64,000 bases of DNA, from positions 186,001-250,000 of the forward strand of contig CAVSQY010000002.1 of assembly GCA_963730285.1 (NCBI GenBank). The letters run 5' to 3'. Each line of letters starts with the position of its first letter. Position 1 is the first letter of the stretch. Below, piece by piece: positions 1 through 8,578 of this stretch. The notes under the pieces were generated by a model. That model saw only the letters and a program-made list of their open reading frames with translations, had not been told where the DNA came from and ran no database searches. Both the position numbers and the translations under genes were made by a program. Source of the stretch: JARDZU01 sp963730285. Its GTDB lineage: Bacteria; Actinomycetota; Acidimicrobiia; Spongiisociales; ZC4RG35.

Positions 1-176
1 TGCCGGCTGAAAATCCGGTGGGCAAGGCTCCCCAGGAAGGCGGGTCGACTGTCCGGGCCATAGATCCCCTGGAGGCGGGCACCGGCCTGGCCCGGACACC
101 TCTTGTAAGCCACATAGGTCGTGGCAGAGATGCGAATGTCGTCCCCATCGACCACTTCAGGGAAGTCGAGAGTCAC
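1..176 (-). CDS. Partial PD-(D/E)XK nuclease-like protein (N-terminal end only)
   Basis: An open frame runs off the left edge, so only the first 58 codons are visible. The translation contains SATTYVAYKRCPGQAGAR followed by FLGSLAHRIF. This resembles the opening helix of RecB/Cas4-like PD-(D/E)XK nucleases, where a Ser-x-x-x-x-x-Tyr-x-x-Cys-Pro segment precedes a Gly-x-x-x-His motif. The catalytic core is outside the window. GTG at 176 is chosen because TACCCT lies 6 nt upstream (positions 183-188), the leaderless pattern seen at other genes here. It is divergent from the VanW gene. The family call rests on one short segment. Confidence 0.42.
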   Translation of the reverse strand, partial: MTLDFPEVVDGDDIRISATTYVAYKRCPGQAGARLQGIYGPDSRPAFLGSLAHRIFSR

Positions 177-182
177 TCGGCG

Positions 183-188
183 AGGGTA
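183..188 (-). promoter_or_regulatory. Putative -10 hexamer (TACCCT) of a leaderless promoter
   Basis: TACCCT on the minus strand ends 6 nt before the GTG at 176 and there is no Shine-Dalgarno sequence. No clear -35 is visible. The same spacing recurs at several other gene starts in the window. Confidence 0.35.
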
Positions 189-276
189 GACCAGACAAGG
201 TCGGGAGTTCCGATAGTCACATCCTCTAGTTACGATTTTGGCTTCTGGCTCAAGGTCGATTTGGGGCGACCTTCCA

Positions 277-2220
277 ATGAACAAGCATCCTTCTCCAGCC
301 AAGTCGTCGATCAACGCGCTCCTCCTCGCCTTTGGCGCCGTTGCGTTGTTTCTGCTCGCCGCATATGGCTTGACGCGTCTGGTCTCGCGCGAAGAGGTGA
401 TGGGGAGAGTCGAGGTGGCCGGCACACCGATCGGTGGCCTCGACGAAGAGCAGGCCCTCACAGCTCTGATCGTGGTCGACGACGACTACACCTCACGCCC
501 GGCGGTCTTCAACGTCGACGGCAAGTACGTCAGTCTGGACCCTCCCGAGTCAGGTCTGTCGATCGACACGAACGCCATGGTGGCCGAGGCGCTTCAGGTG
601 GGCCGAAGCGGAAATGTCATCAAAGACTTCGGCTGGTGGTTCGGTCACATATTCGACACCGTGGAGCTTCCAGTGCGGGGGTCGATCGACCCCGAGGCCA
701 TCAGCGAGGTATTCGACAACTGGGACGCCGAAGTGATCGGGCTGCCCGTGGATCCGGGCAGCGTCGAGATACAGGACGGCGAACCTGTCCCGTCATATCC
801 CAAGGTCGGAACCGGCGTGGACCGCGCGGCGGCCGCAGCCGTGGTCGAGGCGGCCCTGTTGGCCATGGAGCCAGAGCGGGCGACCATCCCCACCAGGACC
901 ATCGTCCCGACCCTCACCGACGCCGATGTCGATGTGGCAGTAGCCGAGGCGGCGACGATGTTGGACGGGCCGATCCGACTCAGTCACAACGCCACCGATG
1001 CCGTGTTCGAGAGAGACGAGCTGCTCGACGCCTTTCGCTCCCGCATCACCACGGAGGGTGGGGGGCAAATCGTCAACTACTTCGACAGTGATGTTGTCGA
1101 CGGGTTGCTCGACTCGATCCGTGATCAGGTCGAAGACGAGCCGGTCGATGCCAGGTTCGAGATATCGGGGGATGCCATCTCCATCGTCCCCGGCGCCAAC
1201 GGCACCCAGATCGATGCCGATGAAACAGCCGCCCGCCTGGCCGAGGTGGGGCTCTCTGTCGAGCGAGTCGGCCAGCTGCCTCTGGTCGAAGGAGCCGAGC
1301 CGGACGTGACCACCGCCGATCTCGAGGCATTGAATATCCACCACCTGGTGTCCCAGTTCACCACGTACCACGACTGCTGTGCCGACCGCGTTGTGAATAT
1401 CCACACGATCGCGGACACGGTCGATGGTGTCATCCTCAGGCCAGGCGAGGTCTTCAGCCTCAATGACTTCGTCGGGCAGAGGACGTTGGAGAAGGGTTAC
1501 CTGCCCGCCGGCACCATCATTGCCGGAGAGTTGGAGGACACGGTGGGAGGAGGGGTGAGTCAATTCACCACCACCCTCTACAACGCCGTCTTCTGGGGCG
1601 GATACGAGGATGTCGAGCACAAGCCACACAGCTACTACTTCTCCCGGTATCCAGAGGGAATCGAGGCGACACTGAACTGGAGGACCCCCGACCTCAGGTT
1701 CCGCAACAACACCGACGAAGCAATTCTGATCGACACGGTCTATACCGACACCTCGATCACGGTCCGCATTTTCGGCGACAACGACGGGCGAACTCTCAAG
1801 GGCGAGCAATCCAACGGGTCAGACAAGATCTGGGTGGACAAGACCGGCGGGCCCAATGCTCTCCACGTGAAGGCGAACGTCTCCGACCGATACGCCACTA
1901 CCGAGCCCCCAAAGCCCAAGTACGTGGCCAACCCGGATCTGGACCCGGAGGAGACGGTTGAGACTCAGACCGAGGCGGAAGGGTGGAGCGTCAGTGTGAC
2001 CCGGCGGATCCTCCTGAATGGGGACCCGGACCAGGTGGTCGACGAAGAGGAATGGGTGGTGCGCTACGCCCCCAAGTTCGCGGTGTATGAAGTCAACCCG
2101 TGCAAGATGCCGGGCGCCACCACCACCTGCCCCACCACCACTACCACCACGACGACGACCACGACCATCCCCACAACCACTACGACCGCCCCGAGCACGA
2201 CGACGAGCACCGGCGGTTGA
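277..2220 (+). CDS. VanW family envelope protein with peptidoglycan-binding-like repeats
   Basis: This 647-residue protein starts with a short basic segment and one hydrophobic helix (about residues 14-33, LLLAFGAVALFLLAAYGL), so it is probably anchored in the membrane facing outward. The middle carries two repeats of the type found before VanW domains. The VanW domain itself is at about residues 350-500, with LRPGEVFSLNDFVG, GGGVSQFTTTLYNAVFWGG and NWRTPDLRFRNNT. The C-terminus is a tract of nearly pure threonine ending in TSTGG, probably a wall-spanning spacer. VanW proteins are associated with the cell envelope, but their biochemical role is unsettled. ATG 277 is preferred over TTG 238 because it directly precedes the basic segment and helix. 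Confidence 0.88.
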   Translation: MNKHPSPAKSSINALLLAFGAVALFLLAAYGLTRLVSREEVMGRVEVAGTPIGGLDEEQALTALIVVDDDYTSRPAVFNVDGKYVSLDPPESGLSIDTNAMVAEALQVGRSGNVIKDFGWWFGHIFDTVELPVRGSIDPEAISEVFDNWDAEVIGLPVDPGSVEIQDGEPVPSYPKVGTGVDRAAAAAVVEAALLAMEPERATIPTRTIVPTLTDADVDVAVAEAATMLDGPIRLSHNATDAVFERDELLDAFRSRITTEGGGQIVNYFDSDVVDGLLDSIRDQVEDEPVDARFEISGDAISIVPGANGTQIDADETAARLAEVGLSVERVGQLPLVEGAEPDVTTADLEALNIHHLVSQFTTYHDCCADRVVNIHTIADTVDGVILRPGEVFSLNDFVGQRTLEKGYLPAGTIIAGELEDTVGGGVSQFTTTLYNAVFWGGYEDVEHKPHSYYFSRYPEGIEATLNWRTPDLRFRNNTDEAILIDTVYTDTSITVRIFGDNDGRTLKGEQSNGSDKIWVDKTGGPNALHVKANVSDRYATTEPPKPKYVANPDLDPEETVETQTEAEGWSVSVTRRILLNGDPDQVVDEEEWVVRYAPKFAVYEVNPCKMPGATTTCPTTTTTTTTTTTIPTTTTTAPSTTTSTGG

Positions 2221-2228
2221 TCGACAGG

Positions 2229-2513
2229 TCAATAGTGGAGCAGGAAACTCTCCACTGCTGAGAGGGCCGCGGTGCGGGACCCCTCATCCCAGCCACCCGG
2301 GCGCCTCATTGTCACCTGGTTTTGCAGGATGTACACGTGGTCGATCCCAAGACCCAGGCCGAAAAGGCGCTCGGCGAGCAGCCCGGGAACGGCAACACGA
2401 GGGCTGTCGGGGCCTAACGCCACACCATCCTGTCCGGTGAAGCTCCGATCGGTATCGACCAGGAGCAGATCTCCCATCTCGGTTGATTCTTTGATGACGA
2501 CTGTCTGACCCAT
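2229..2513 (-). CDS. Conserved-looking 94-residue protein of unknown function in the pyk operon
   Basis: I do not recognise this family. The ORF starts 17 bp after the pyk stop and shares its strand, so it is probably co-transcribed with pyk. The protein is soluble-looking and acidic, with no signal peptide, membrane segment or Cys/His cluster. It opens with alternating hydrophobic residues (TVVIKESTEMGDLLLVDTD), followed by a Gly/Pro-rich middle and GLGLGIDHVYIL. It ends 8 bp from the convergent VanW stop. Tight packing between two real genes and coding-like composition favour a genuine gene. TACGAT 10 nt upstream of the ATG could give it its own promoter. Confidence 0.6.
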   Translation of the reverse strand: MGQTVVIKESTEMGDLLLVDTDRSFTGQDGVALGPDSPRVAVPGLLAERLFGLGLGIDHVYILQNQVTMRRPGGWDEGSRTAALSAVESFLLHY

Positions 2514-2530
2514 TGGCTAGGCGATCGTAC

Positions 2531-3970
2531 TCATGACCCGAGACCGCCGGAAAGCTCGCCGACCACGTGAACCTTGACCAGGTTGGTCGAGGCCCTCTGG
2601 TTTGGTGGCACTCCCGCGACCATGACAACCGGGTCGCCTGGCTGGGCCAACCCCTCGTGCTCGAGCGCCAAGGCGGCCGCAGCCAGTTCCTCGTCTGTGT
2701 ACGTGCGCCGCTCGAACGCGTGCGGTGTGACTCCCCAGAACAAGGCCATGATCCGCAAGGTCCGCTCATTCGGGGTGAAGGCGACTATTCGGGCTTCTGG
2801 TCTGTATTTGGAGATTAGGCGGGCCGTGTTGCCCGACTCGGTGAAGGCGACGATCGTCTCAGCCCCCAAGTTGACCGCGATCTCGGTGGCCGCCTGGGAC
2901 ACTGCCGAGGCGACCGTGTTCCCATCCCCTACGAACGGCACCGGGTGATCGCCGCGATCCGAGAGGGTGCCCTCTTCGATCGCCCGGCAGATCTCTGCCA
3001 TCGCGCGGACGGTCTCCATCGGGTACATGCCGACCGCGGTCTCACCCGACAGCATCACCGCATCCGTTCCCGCCATGACGGACGTGGCCACATCGGTCAC
3101 CTCGGCTCGGGTCGGCCTCGGGCTCTTGGTCATCGACTCGAGCATCTCGGTGGCCGTTATCGACACTCGCCCGGCGGCATTGGTCCTTTTCAATATCTCG
3201 GCCTGAATCAGGGGTATGCGTTCCAACGGCAGCTGAACACCGAGGTCCCCCCTGGCCACCATGACCCCGAAGGAAGGCCCGATGATGTCGTCGAGATTCT
3301 CATATGCCTGGGCCAGCTCGATCTTGGCCACCACCGGCACATCACCCGCAAGCTCAGACACCTTCCGCACGTCGTCCCCGCTCCGCACGAAAGATGCAGC
3401 CACCAGATCGACACCGATCTCCCTACCGAACGCGAGATCCTGCTCGTCTTTGTCGGTGACACTCTCCAACGACAACCGGCTGTCTGGGAAGGCAACGCCC
3501 TTGTGGTCGGAGAGGGTCCCGCCGGTACGGCACAAGGCGACCAACCCGTCATCTTTCCTGTCTGTGACCTCGAGCCTTATCAGGCCATCGGCCAGCTGAA
3601 CGCGATCCCCAACACGCACGTCATCGAGAAGTGGCGCATAGCCAACCGGGATCACGCCCTGTCCCGCCTTGCCCCCGCCGGCCACCAGCAAGACCTCGCT
3701 CCCCTGCTCCAGCTCGACCGCTCCATCGGAGAACTCCCCCACCCTCAGCTTTGGGCCCTGGATGTCTTGCATGAGAGCCACGGTCCGCCCCGACTCTCGG
3801 GACGCACCGCGGACCCACTCGGCAAACGAGCGGTGAAGCTCGTGGTCGCCGTGAGAGAAGTTGAGACGGGCCACATCGATACCGGCCTCCACCAGCTCGA
3901 GCACCTTCTCCCGGCTGGCAACGGCCGGGCCGAGCGTGGCGATGATCTTGGTGTGGCGATGCATTTGCAT
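2531..3970 (-). CDS. pyk: Pyruvate kinase
   Basis: Catalyses the last step of glycolysis, phosphoenolpyruvate plus ADP to pyruvate plus ATP, in the cytoplasm. The 479-residue length fits the family. Visible motifs are the N-terminal TKIIATLGPA and RLNFSHGDH, the catalytic-lysine strand VVAKIELAQAYENLDDI, the MVARGDLGVQLPLERIPLIQ signature, and the family segment VMLSGETAVGMYPMETVRAM. A C-terminal allosteric domain follows. ATG 3970 gives the canonical N-terminus; an in-frame GTG at 4006 would add 12 atypical residues. The gene lies 45 bp downstream of gatB and probably belongs to the same transcript. Confidence 0.96.
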   Translation of the reverse strand: MQMHRHTKIIATLGPAVASREKVLELVEAGIDVARLNFSHGDHELHRSFAEWVRGASRESGRTVALMQDIQGPKLRVGEFSDGAVELEQGSEVLLVAGGGKAGQGVIPVGYAPLLDDVRVGDRVQLADGLIRLEVTDRKDDGLVALCRTGGTLSDHKGVAFPDSRLSLESVTDKDEQDLAFGREIGVDLVAASFVRSGDDVRKVSELAGDVPVVAKIELAQAYENLDDIIGPSFGVMVARGDLGVQLPLERIPLIQAEILKRTNAAGRVSITATEMLESMTKSPRPTRAEVTDVATSVMAGTDAVMLSGETAVGMYPMETVRAMAEICRAIEEGTLSDRGDHPVPFVGDGNTVASAVSQAATEIAVNLGAETIVAFTESGNTARLISKYRPEARIVAFTPNERTLRIMALFWGVTPHAFERRTYTDEELAAAALALEHEGLAQPGDPVVMVAGVPPNQRASTNLVKVHVVGELSGGLGS

Positions 3971-4015
3971 TGAAGCTAATTGCCCCGGGGTCTCAAGACC
4001 TCGCACCCGAAGATC

Positions 4016-5461
4016 TCATGCCAATCTCTGGCGAAGAATCTCGTTGACCGCCTTGGGATCCGCCTTGCCGTGCGATGCCTTCATGACCTGACCGACCAGG
4101 AAACCCATGACCTTCTGCTCGCCGGACCGATATTGCTCGACCGCCGTTGGATTTTCGGCCAGCACATGGTCGACGACTTCCTCGATCACCCCGACATCGC
4201 GCAGCTGGATCAGGTCCCTTCTCTCCGCCACCGCCCGAGGACGCCCCTCACCGGACAGAACGCCATCGAGCACCTCTTTTGCGGCCGAGCTCGAGATGAT
4301 GCCGTCGTCGATCAACCCCACCAGCTCGGCAACCTCGGAGCCGTCGAGAGCAAGGTCCGACGGCTCGATCTCGTTGCGGCGAAGCCACCCGACAACCTCG
4401 CCGGTCACCCAGTTGGCTGCGGCGTGGGGAGGCGCGCCGGATGACACCGCTTCGTCGTAGATGGCGCGAATCGGCTCCTCCATGTTGGACATGACCCCAA
4501 CAGCAGCCTCATCCAAGCCCTGGTCGCGGTACCGCTGTCTCCGTTGTGCGGGCAACTCCGGCAGACGCTTCCCGATGTCGGCCACCCAGGCTTCGCCCAT
4601 GACCATGGGCACGAGGTCAGGCTCGGTGAAATAGCGATAGTCGGACGAGCCCTCCTTGACCCTCATCGAACGGGTGACACCGCCCTCCTCATCCCAATGA
4701 CGGGTTTCCTGAACAACTTCACCGCCCGAGCCCACCAGCTCGACTTGACGCCGGATCTCATAATCCACCGCCTGCTCCAGTGAGCGAAACGAGTTCATAT
4801 TCTTGACCTCGACCTTCGTCCCCAACTCATCCTGATCCTCGGGGCGTATGGACACGTTTGCGTCGAAGCGGATCGAGCCCTCTTCGAGCCGGGCATCGGA
4901 GACACCGAGGCTGGCCACGATCGACCTCAGCTCCTGGGCGTAGGCCCTTGCCTCGGTGGCCGATCGAATATCCGGCCGGGAGACGATCTCGACCAACGGG
5001 ACACCGGACCGGTTGAAGTCGAGAAGGGTCGCTTCGGCCGAGTGGATGCGGCCACCCCCGCCCAGGTGAGTGGACTTCCCGGTGTCCTCCTCCATGTGGG
5101 CCCGCTCGATGCGGATCCTCCGCACACTCCCATCCACGTCGATTTCGAGGTATCCGTCGTGACAAACCGGGATGTCGAATTGTGAGATCTGATAGTTCTT
5201 CGGAAGGTCGGCGTAGAAGTAGTTCTTGCGATGGAACACGGAGCGTTCCGAGATGGAGCAGTTGAGCGCCAGGCCGATCTCCATGATCGACTCGATGGCG
5301 GCTCGGTTCGGAACCGGCAGCGCCCCGGGGAGCCCCAAACAGGTGGGACACACGTTCGTGTTGGGCTCGGCCCCGAATTCAACGGCACAACGGCAAAACA
5401 TCTTCGAGGCTGTCATCAGCTCGACGTGCACTTCGATTCCGATGACCGGCTCCCAACCCAT
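4016..5461 (-). CDS. gatB: Asp/Glu-tRNA amidotransferase subunit B
   Basis: tRNA-binding and kinase subunit of GatCAB, which converts Glu-tRNA(Gln) to Gln-tRNA(Gln) and, in some bacteria, Asp-tRNA(Asn) to Asn-tRNA(Asn). It phosphorylates the misacylated tRNA and accepts ammonia from GatA. The 481-residue protein opens with GWEPVIGIEVHVEL. It has the zinc-type CRCAVEFGAEPNTNVCPTCL segment, the kinase-core HRKNYFYADLPKNYQISQ, and a C-terminal YqeY-like tail ending VNEILRQRL. Its ATG shares one base with the gatA stop, so translation is coupled. A glnS gene is not seen in this window. Confidence 0.97.
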   Translation of the reverse strand: MGWEPVIGIEVHVELMTASKMFCRCAVEFGAEPNTNVCPTCLGLPGALPVPNRAAIESIMEIGLALNCSISERSVFHRKNYFYADLPKNYQISQFDIPVCHDGYLEIDVDGSVRRIRIERAHMEEDTGKSTHLGGGGRIHSAEATLLDFNRSGVPLVEIVSRPDIRSATEARAYAQELRSIVASLGVSDARLEEGSIRFDANVSIRPEDQDELGTKVEVKNMNSFRSLEQAVDYEIRRQVELVGSGGEVVQETRHWDEEGGVTRSMRVKEGSSDYRYFTEPDLVPMVMGEAWVADIGKRLPELPAQRRQRYRDQGLDEAAVGVMSNMEEPIRAIYDEAVSSGAPPHAAANWVTGEVVGWLRRNEIEPSDLALDGSEVAELVGLIDDGIISSSAAKEVLDGVLSGEGRPRAVAERRDLIQLRDVGVIEEVVDHVLAENPTAVEQYRSGEQKVMGFLVGQVMKASHGKADPKAVNEILRQRLA

Positions 5462-6924
5462 CAGAGCTCCACTTCCATCGGGGGCGGGGAGATGTCGAAG
5501 CCGGCCAATCTCTCGACTTCGGCAGCCACTTGGTACATCACTTCCTCCCCCAACGCCGGGGCCATCACCTGAAACCCGATGGGCAGACCATCGCTGTCGA
5601 GCCCGATCGGCACCGATATCGCCGGGTGACCCGCCAGATTCGAGGGGATGGTGCAGATGTCCGAGAGGTACATCGCAAGCGGATCGGCAGTCCTCGCTCC
5701 TGCTGGAAATGCCACCGTCGGGCTGGTTGGTGAGACCAGGACGTCGACCTCTTGATAGGCCACAGCCAGGTCGTCACGGATGGCTGCGCGCACTCGCTGA
5801 GCCTGCCCGTAGAAGGCGTCGTAGTACCCGGCAGACAGGGCATAGGTCCCGAGGAGGATTCGCCTGGTTACTTCGGGGCCGAAACCTTCGGCCCTGGTTC
5901 GAGCCATCAGCTCCTCTGTTGTCGCCCCGGCCACGCGAAGCCCGTAGCGAATGCCATCGAAGCGGGCGAGGTTGGCGGAGCACTCCGCCGGAGCGATCAG
6001 GTAATAGGCGGAGAGAGCGATCTCGAAGGTTGGGAGCGAGACTTCCACGACATCCACACCCGATTTCGCCAGGCTCGCCACCATGTCGGCGACCGCCTTC
6101 TCCACAGCGGGCTCGTACCCCTCGCCCGCCAGCTCTTTGACCACCCCGACCTTGAGGCCCTCGACACCACGGAGGAGCGACCGCGCCGGGTCGGGGTATT
6201 CGCCTGGATAGGAAGTGGCGTCCAGCGGGTCGTGGCCCCAGATCGCCTGAAGTGACACAGCCGAGTCCTCGACCGTGCGAGTGAATGGGCCGATCTGGTC
6301 CAGTGACGAGGCGAATGCGATGAGCCCATATCGGCTGACGGTCCCATAGGTCGGCTTCATCCCGACGACACCGCACAGGGATGCCGGTTGGCGGATCGAT
6401 CCCCCGGTGTCAGAGCCGAATGCGGCCAGCGAGGTGCCCGCCGCCACTGACGCGGCCGAACCGCCCGACGAGCCTCCTGGGACCCGATCCAAGTCCCATG
6501 GGTTGTAGGTCAGCCCGTAGGCAGAGTTCTCGGTGGATGAGCCCATGGCGAACTCGTCCAAGTTGGTCTTGCCCACGATCACTGCACCTCCTGCCCGAAG
6601 GCGGGCCACCGCTGTGGCGTCGTATGGAGGCAGGTAACCCGAAAGGATCTGTGAAGCACATGTCGTCTCGACGCCGCGGGTGCACATGTTGTCCTTCAAC
6701 GCGATGGGTATCCCGTGGAGCGGCCCGAGATCTCGCCCCTCGCCCAGCTCGCTGTCGGCCTGTGCCGCTCTCTCCCGGGCGCGCTCGGTGTCGATGGTCA
6801 GAAACGAGTGAAGCTGGGCCTCGGTGCGCGCGGCCGTAGCCAGTGCGTTCTCCAGGAGACCCGAGGATGTGACCTCGCCCGCTCTCAACTGCCGCGCTGC
6901 CTCGGTGAGGCTGGTCGCAATCAC
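5461..6924 (-). CDS. gatA: Asp/Glu-tRNA amidotransferase subunit A (amidase)
   Basis: Glutaminase subunit of GatCAB; it hydrolyses glutamine and channels ammonia to GatB. The 487-residue amidase-signature protein keeps the Ser-cisSer-Lys triad: the lysine in PIALKDNMCTRG, the cis-serine region in GGSSGGSAASVAAG and the nucleophile region in GSDTGGSIRQPASLCG. The substrate-binding segment KPTYGTVSRYGLIAFASSLD is also present. It overlaps gatC by 4 bp (ATGA type) and gatB by 1 bp, giving the order gatC-gatA-gatB with translational coupling throughout. Confidence 0.97.
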   Translation of the reverse strand: MIATSLTEAARQLRAGEVTSSGLLENALATAARTEAQLHSFLTIDTERARERAAQADSELGEGRDLGPLHGIPIALKDNMCTRGVETTCASQILSGYLPPYDATAVARLRAGGAVIVGKTNLDEFAMGSSTENSAYGLTYNPWDLDRVPGGSSGGSAASVAAGTSLAAFGSDTGGSIRQPASLCGVVGMKPTYGTVSRYGLIAFASSLDQIGPFTRTVEDSAVSLQAIWGHDPLDATSYPGEYPDPARSLLRGVEGLKVGVVKELAGEGYEPAVEKAVADMVASLAKSGVDVVEVSLPTFEIALSAYYLIAPAECSANLARFDGIRYGLRVAGATTEELMARTRAEGFGPEVTRRILLGTYALSAGYYDAFYGQAQRVRAAIRDDLAVAYQEVDVLVSPTSPTVAFPAGARTADPLAMYLSDICTIPSNLAGHPAISVPIGLDSDGLPIGFQVMAPALGEEVMYQVAAEVERLAGFDISPPPMEVEL

Positions 6925-7211
6925 TCCTGCTCCAGGGCCGGCGGCACCGCGAAATACCCGTCGACCGCCTCCGGCGCCTGAGCCAACACCTCTTCACGGT
7001 TCAACGACGACGCGACCACGTCGTCCCGGAATGCATTCACCAGGCCGAGTGGGTGAGTCGGCTCGGCGTCGGGCTCCGCCTCGAGCGACTGGACGCGGGC
7101 GGCGTGCTCGAGGATGCCGGCGAGTTGGGCTTTGTACAGATCTAGCTCCTCGGGGCCGAGGGCGAGACGGGCCAGACGCGCCACATGCTCGATATCGATT
7201 TCGACAGGCAT
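6921..7211 (-). CDS. gatC: Asp/Glu-tRNA amidotransferase subunit C
   Basis: Small 96-residue subunit that wraps around GatA and stabilises the GatCAB complex. The N-terminal helix IEHVARLARLALGPEE and the C-terminal FRDDVV...FAVPPALEQE are typical. It is the first gene of the gatC-gatA-gatB-pyk run. No Shine-Dalgarno sequence precedes the ATG. TACACT lies 9 nt upstream, consistent with leaderless expression. Confidence 0.95.
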   Translation of the reverse strand: MPVEIDIEHVARLARLALGPEELDLYKAQLAGILEHAARVQSLEAEPDAEPTHPLGLVNAFRDDVVASSLNREEVLAQAPEAVDGYFAVPPALEQE

Positions 7212-7220
7212 AGCTGTCGG

Positions 7221-7226
7221 AGTGTA
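7221..7226 (-). promoter_or_regulatory. Putative -10 hexamer (TACACT) for gatCAB-pyk
   Basis: TACACT on the minus strand, 9 nt before the gatC ATG, in the 39-bp divergent gap with the membrane protein gene at 7251. No clear -35 could be picked out. Confidence 0.4.
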
Positions 7227-7238
7227 GAAACCAACCGA

Positions 7239-7244
7239 TACTGT
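7239..7244 (+). promoter_or_regulatory. Putative -10 hexamer (TACTGT) of a leaderless promoter
   Basis: TACTGT ends 6 nt before the ATG at 7251 and no Shine-Dalgarno sequence is present. It lies back to back with the gatC promoter candidate. Confidence 0.4.
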
Positions 7245-7250
7245 CGTGCC

Positions 7251-7583
7251 ATGGCCGATTCGAGTGAGCTCCGTGGAACCGCAATCGCCCTCGGTCTGAT
7301 CGCCGTTCTAATGATGGCTGTCGGTCTGGTCCTCATCCTGAGCTCTGATATCGGCACCACGGATGCCACCGGCGGGCTCGCAGTCAGGTCAGGAGCCGTG
7401 ATCGGTGCGATCGCCCTGGTCCTGCCCACGATCCGCAAGCCAAAGATCTCGACCATCCTCGTGGCGGGTGCTGGGTTGCTCCTCGCCCTCGCCCGGCCGG
7501 GTCTGGTGTGGGCGGCGCTGCTCGGTTGGGTGCTGTGGTTCGGCCTGGGCCGTCAACGAAGAACGGGCAAGAGAGAGTCGTAG
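7251..7583 (+). CDS. Small integral membrane protein, function unknown
   Basis: The 110-residue protein has three or four predicted hydrophobic segments: about residues 10-30 (AIALGLIAVLMMAVGLVLIL), 45-60, 68-80 and 84-95 (LVWAALLGWVLWFGLG). It ends in a basic tail, GRQRRTGKRES, suggesting a cytoplasmic C-terminus. No family is recognised. ATG 7251 starts just before the first membrane segment and has TACTGT 6 nt upstream. The last 31 bp overlap the 3' end of the convergent dapE. Confidence 0.7.
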   Translation: MADSSELRGTAIALGLIAVLMMAVGLVLILSSDIGTTDATGGLAVRSGAVIGAIALVLPTIRKPKISTILVAGAGLLLALARPGLVWAALLGWVLWFGLGRQRRTGKRES

Positions 7584-8578
7584 GCCCACCGGAGATCGGA
7601 GATCCGGACCGACTCCCCGGGCTTGTGGGCAAGGGATGGCTCACCGGGCCCGAAGTTGACCGCAGGCACTCCCACAGCCGTCAGCTGGGCTACATCTGTC
7701 CAACCCTGTTTGGGAAGCACGGGTGCACCCGAGATCGCCAATATCTTCTGGAACAGCGGATCGGACACGTCGACTGAGCCGGCGGGAGCCAGATCTGTTA
7801 TCTCCACTCGATCGGCCACAGCACATACTTCGCTCAATCTCTCCAGAGCCTCTGAGGGCTCTCGATCCGGGGCAAATCGATAGTTGACGTTCATCACGAA
7901 TCGGTCGGGGATGATGTTCTTGGCTACCCCGCCATGTGCCATTGTGATCGACATCACCTCGCGAAACTCCAGGCCGTCGACGACATGCGTGTCTGGCTCC
8001 ATTTCGGCCATGGCGGTGAGGAATTCCCCCGCCTTGGTCACGGCGTTGTCACCCAGCCACGGCCGGGCGGAGTGCGCGGGCTCACCCTCGAAGATCACGT
8101 CGGCGTTGATCGCACCCTGACACCCGGCTTCCATGGCCAGGTCCGTTGGCTCCAGGACGAAACCGGCGCGAGCTCTCGCGACCCAGTCGAGCGTCTCAAG
8201 GATGATCCCGAGCTGGTTGCCGGCGAGCGGGCCTTCTTCTCCTGCGTAGAACACCCCGGTCACCCCACCGGCGCCGCCGATCTCCTCGAGAAGGTGGATG
8301 ATCACGGCCAAACCACCCTTCATGTCGGTCGCCCCCAGCCCATGGACCCGATCTCCGACGACGCGCGCCCCAACGTGGCCCTGCAGAGGGACGGTGTCGA
8401 GATGACCCACCAGGAGGACGCTGTCGGCGGCCGGTGATCCCACCACGAGGGAGTCGGCGACCCGATGTTGGGGGAGGCCGGCCAACCGATCCCCGATCTC
8501 GTCGCGAAGGCGACGCTCATCCCCCGTGACAGATGGGATATCGATGAGCCAGGTCAGCGTCTCGACCAGGTCGTTCAA
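7553..8578 (-). CDS. dapE: Succinyl-diaminopimelate desuccinylase
   Basis: Hydrolyses N-succinyl-LL-diaminopimelate to LL-diaminopimelate and succinate in the lysine/peptidoglycan precursor pathway. The 341-residue M20 metallopeptidase keeps its zinc ligands and catalytic residues: His and Asp in LLVGHLDTVP, Asp in GATDMKGGLAV, the Glu pair in FYAGEEGPLA and the late His in EPSLAHKPGE. It overlaps dapD by 4 bp, so the two pathway neighbours are coupled. This short actinobacterial form is close to other M20 enzymes, but the dapD neighbour supports the assignment. Confidence 0.92.
   Translation of the reverse strand: MNDLVETLTWLIDIPSVTGDERRLRDEIGDRLAGLPQHRVADSLVVGSPAADSVLLVGHLDTVPLQGHVGARVVGDRVHGLGATDMKGGLAVIIHLLEEIGGAGGVTGVFYAGEEGPLAGNQLGIILETLDWVARARAGFVLEPTDLAMEAGCQGAINADVIFEGEPAHSARPWLGDNAVTKAGEFLTAMAEMEPDTHVVDGLEFREVMSITMAHGGVAKNIIPDRFVMNVNYRFAPDREPSEALERLSEVCAVADRVEITDLAPAGSVDVSDPLFQKILAISGAPVLPKQGWTDVAQLTAVGVPAVNFGPGEPSLAHKPGESVRISDLRWAYDSLLPVLR

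Noticed and set aside
18..1091. Long plus-strand frame overlapping the VanW gene
   Set aside because: Arg/Gly-rich translation typical of a GC-rich shadow frame; the VanW frame is clearly coding.
793..1809. 338-residue minus-strand frame inside VanW
   Set aside because: Antisense shadow of the VanW gene with no family resemblance.
2116..2217. Tandem ACC/ACG repeat array
   Set aside because: It is the threonine-rich tail of VanW, a coding low-complexity tract, not a CRISPR or intergenic repeat.
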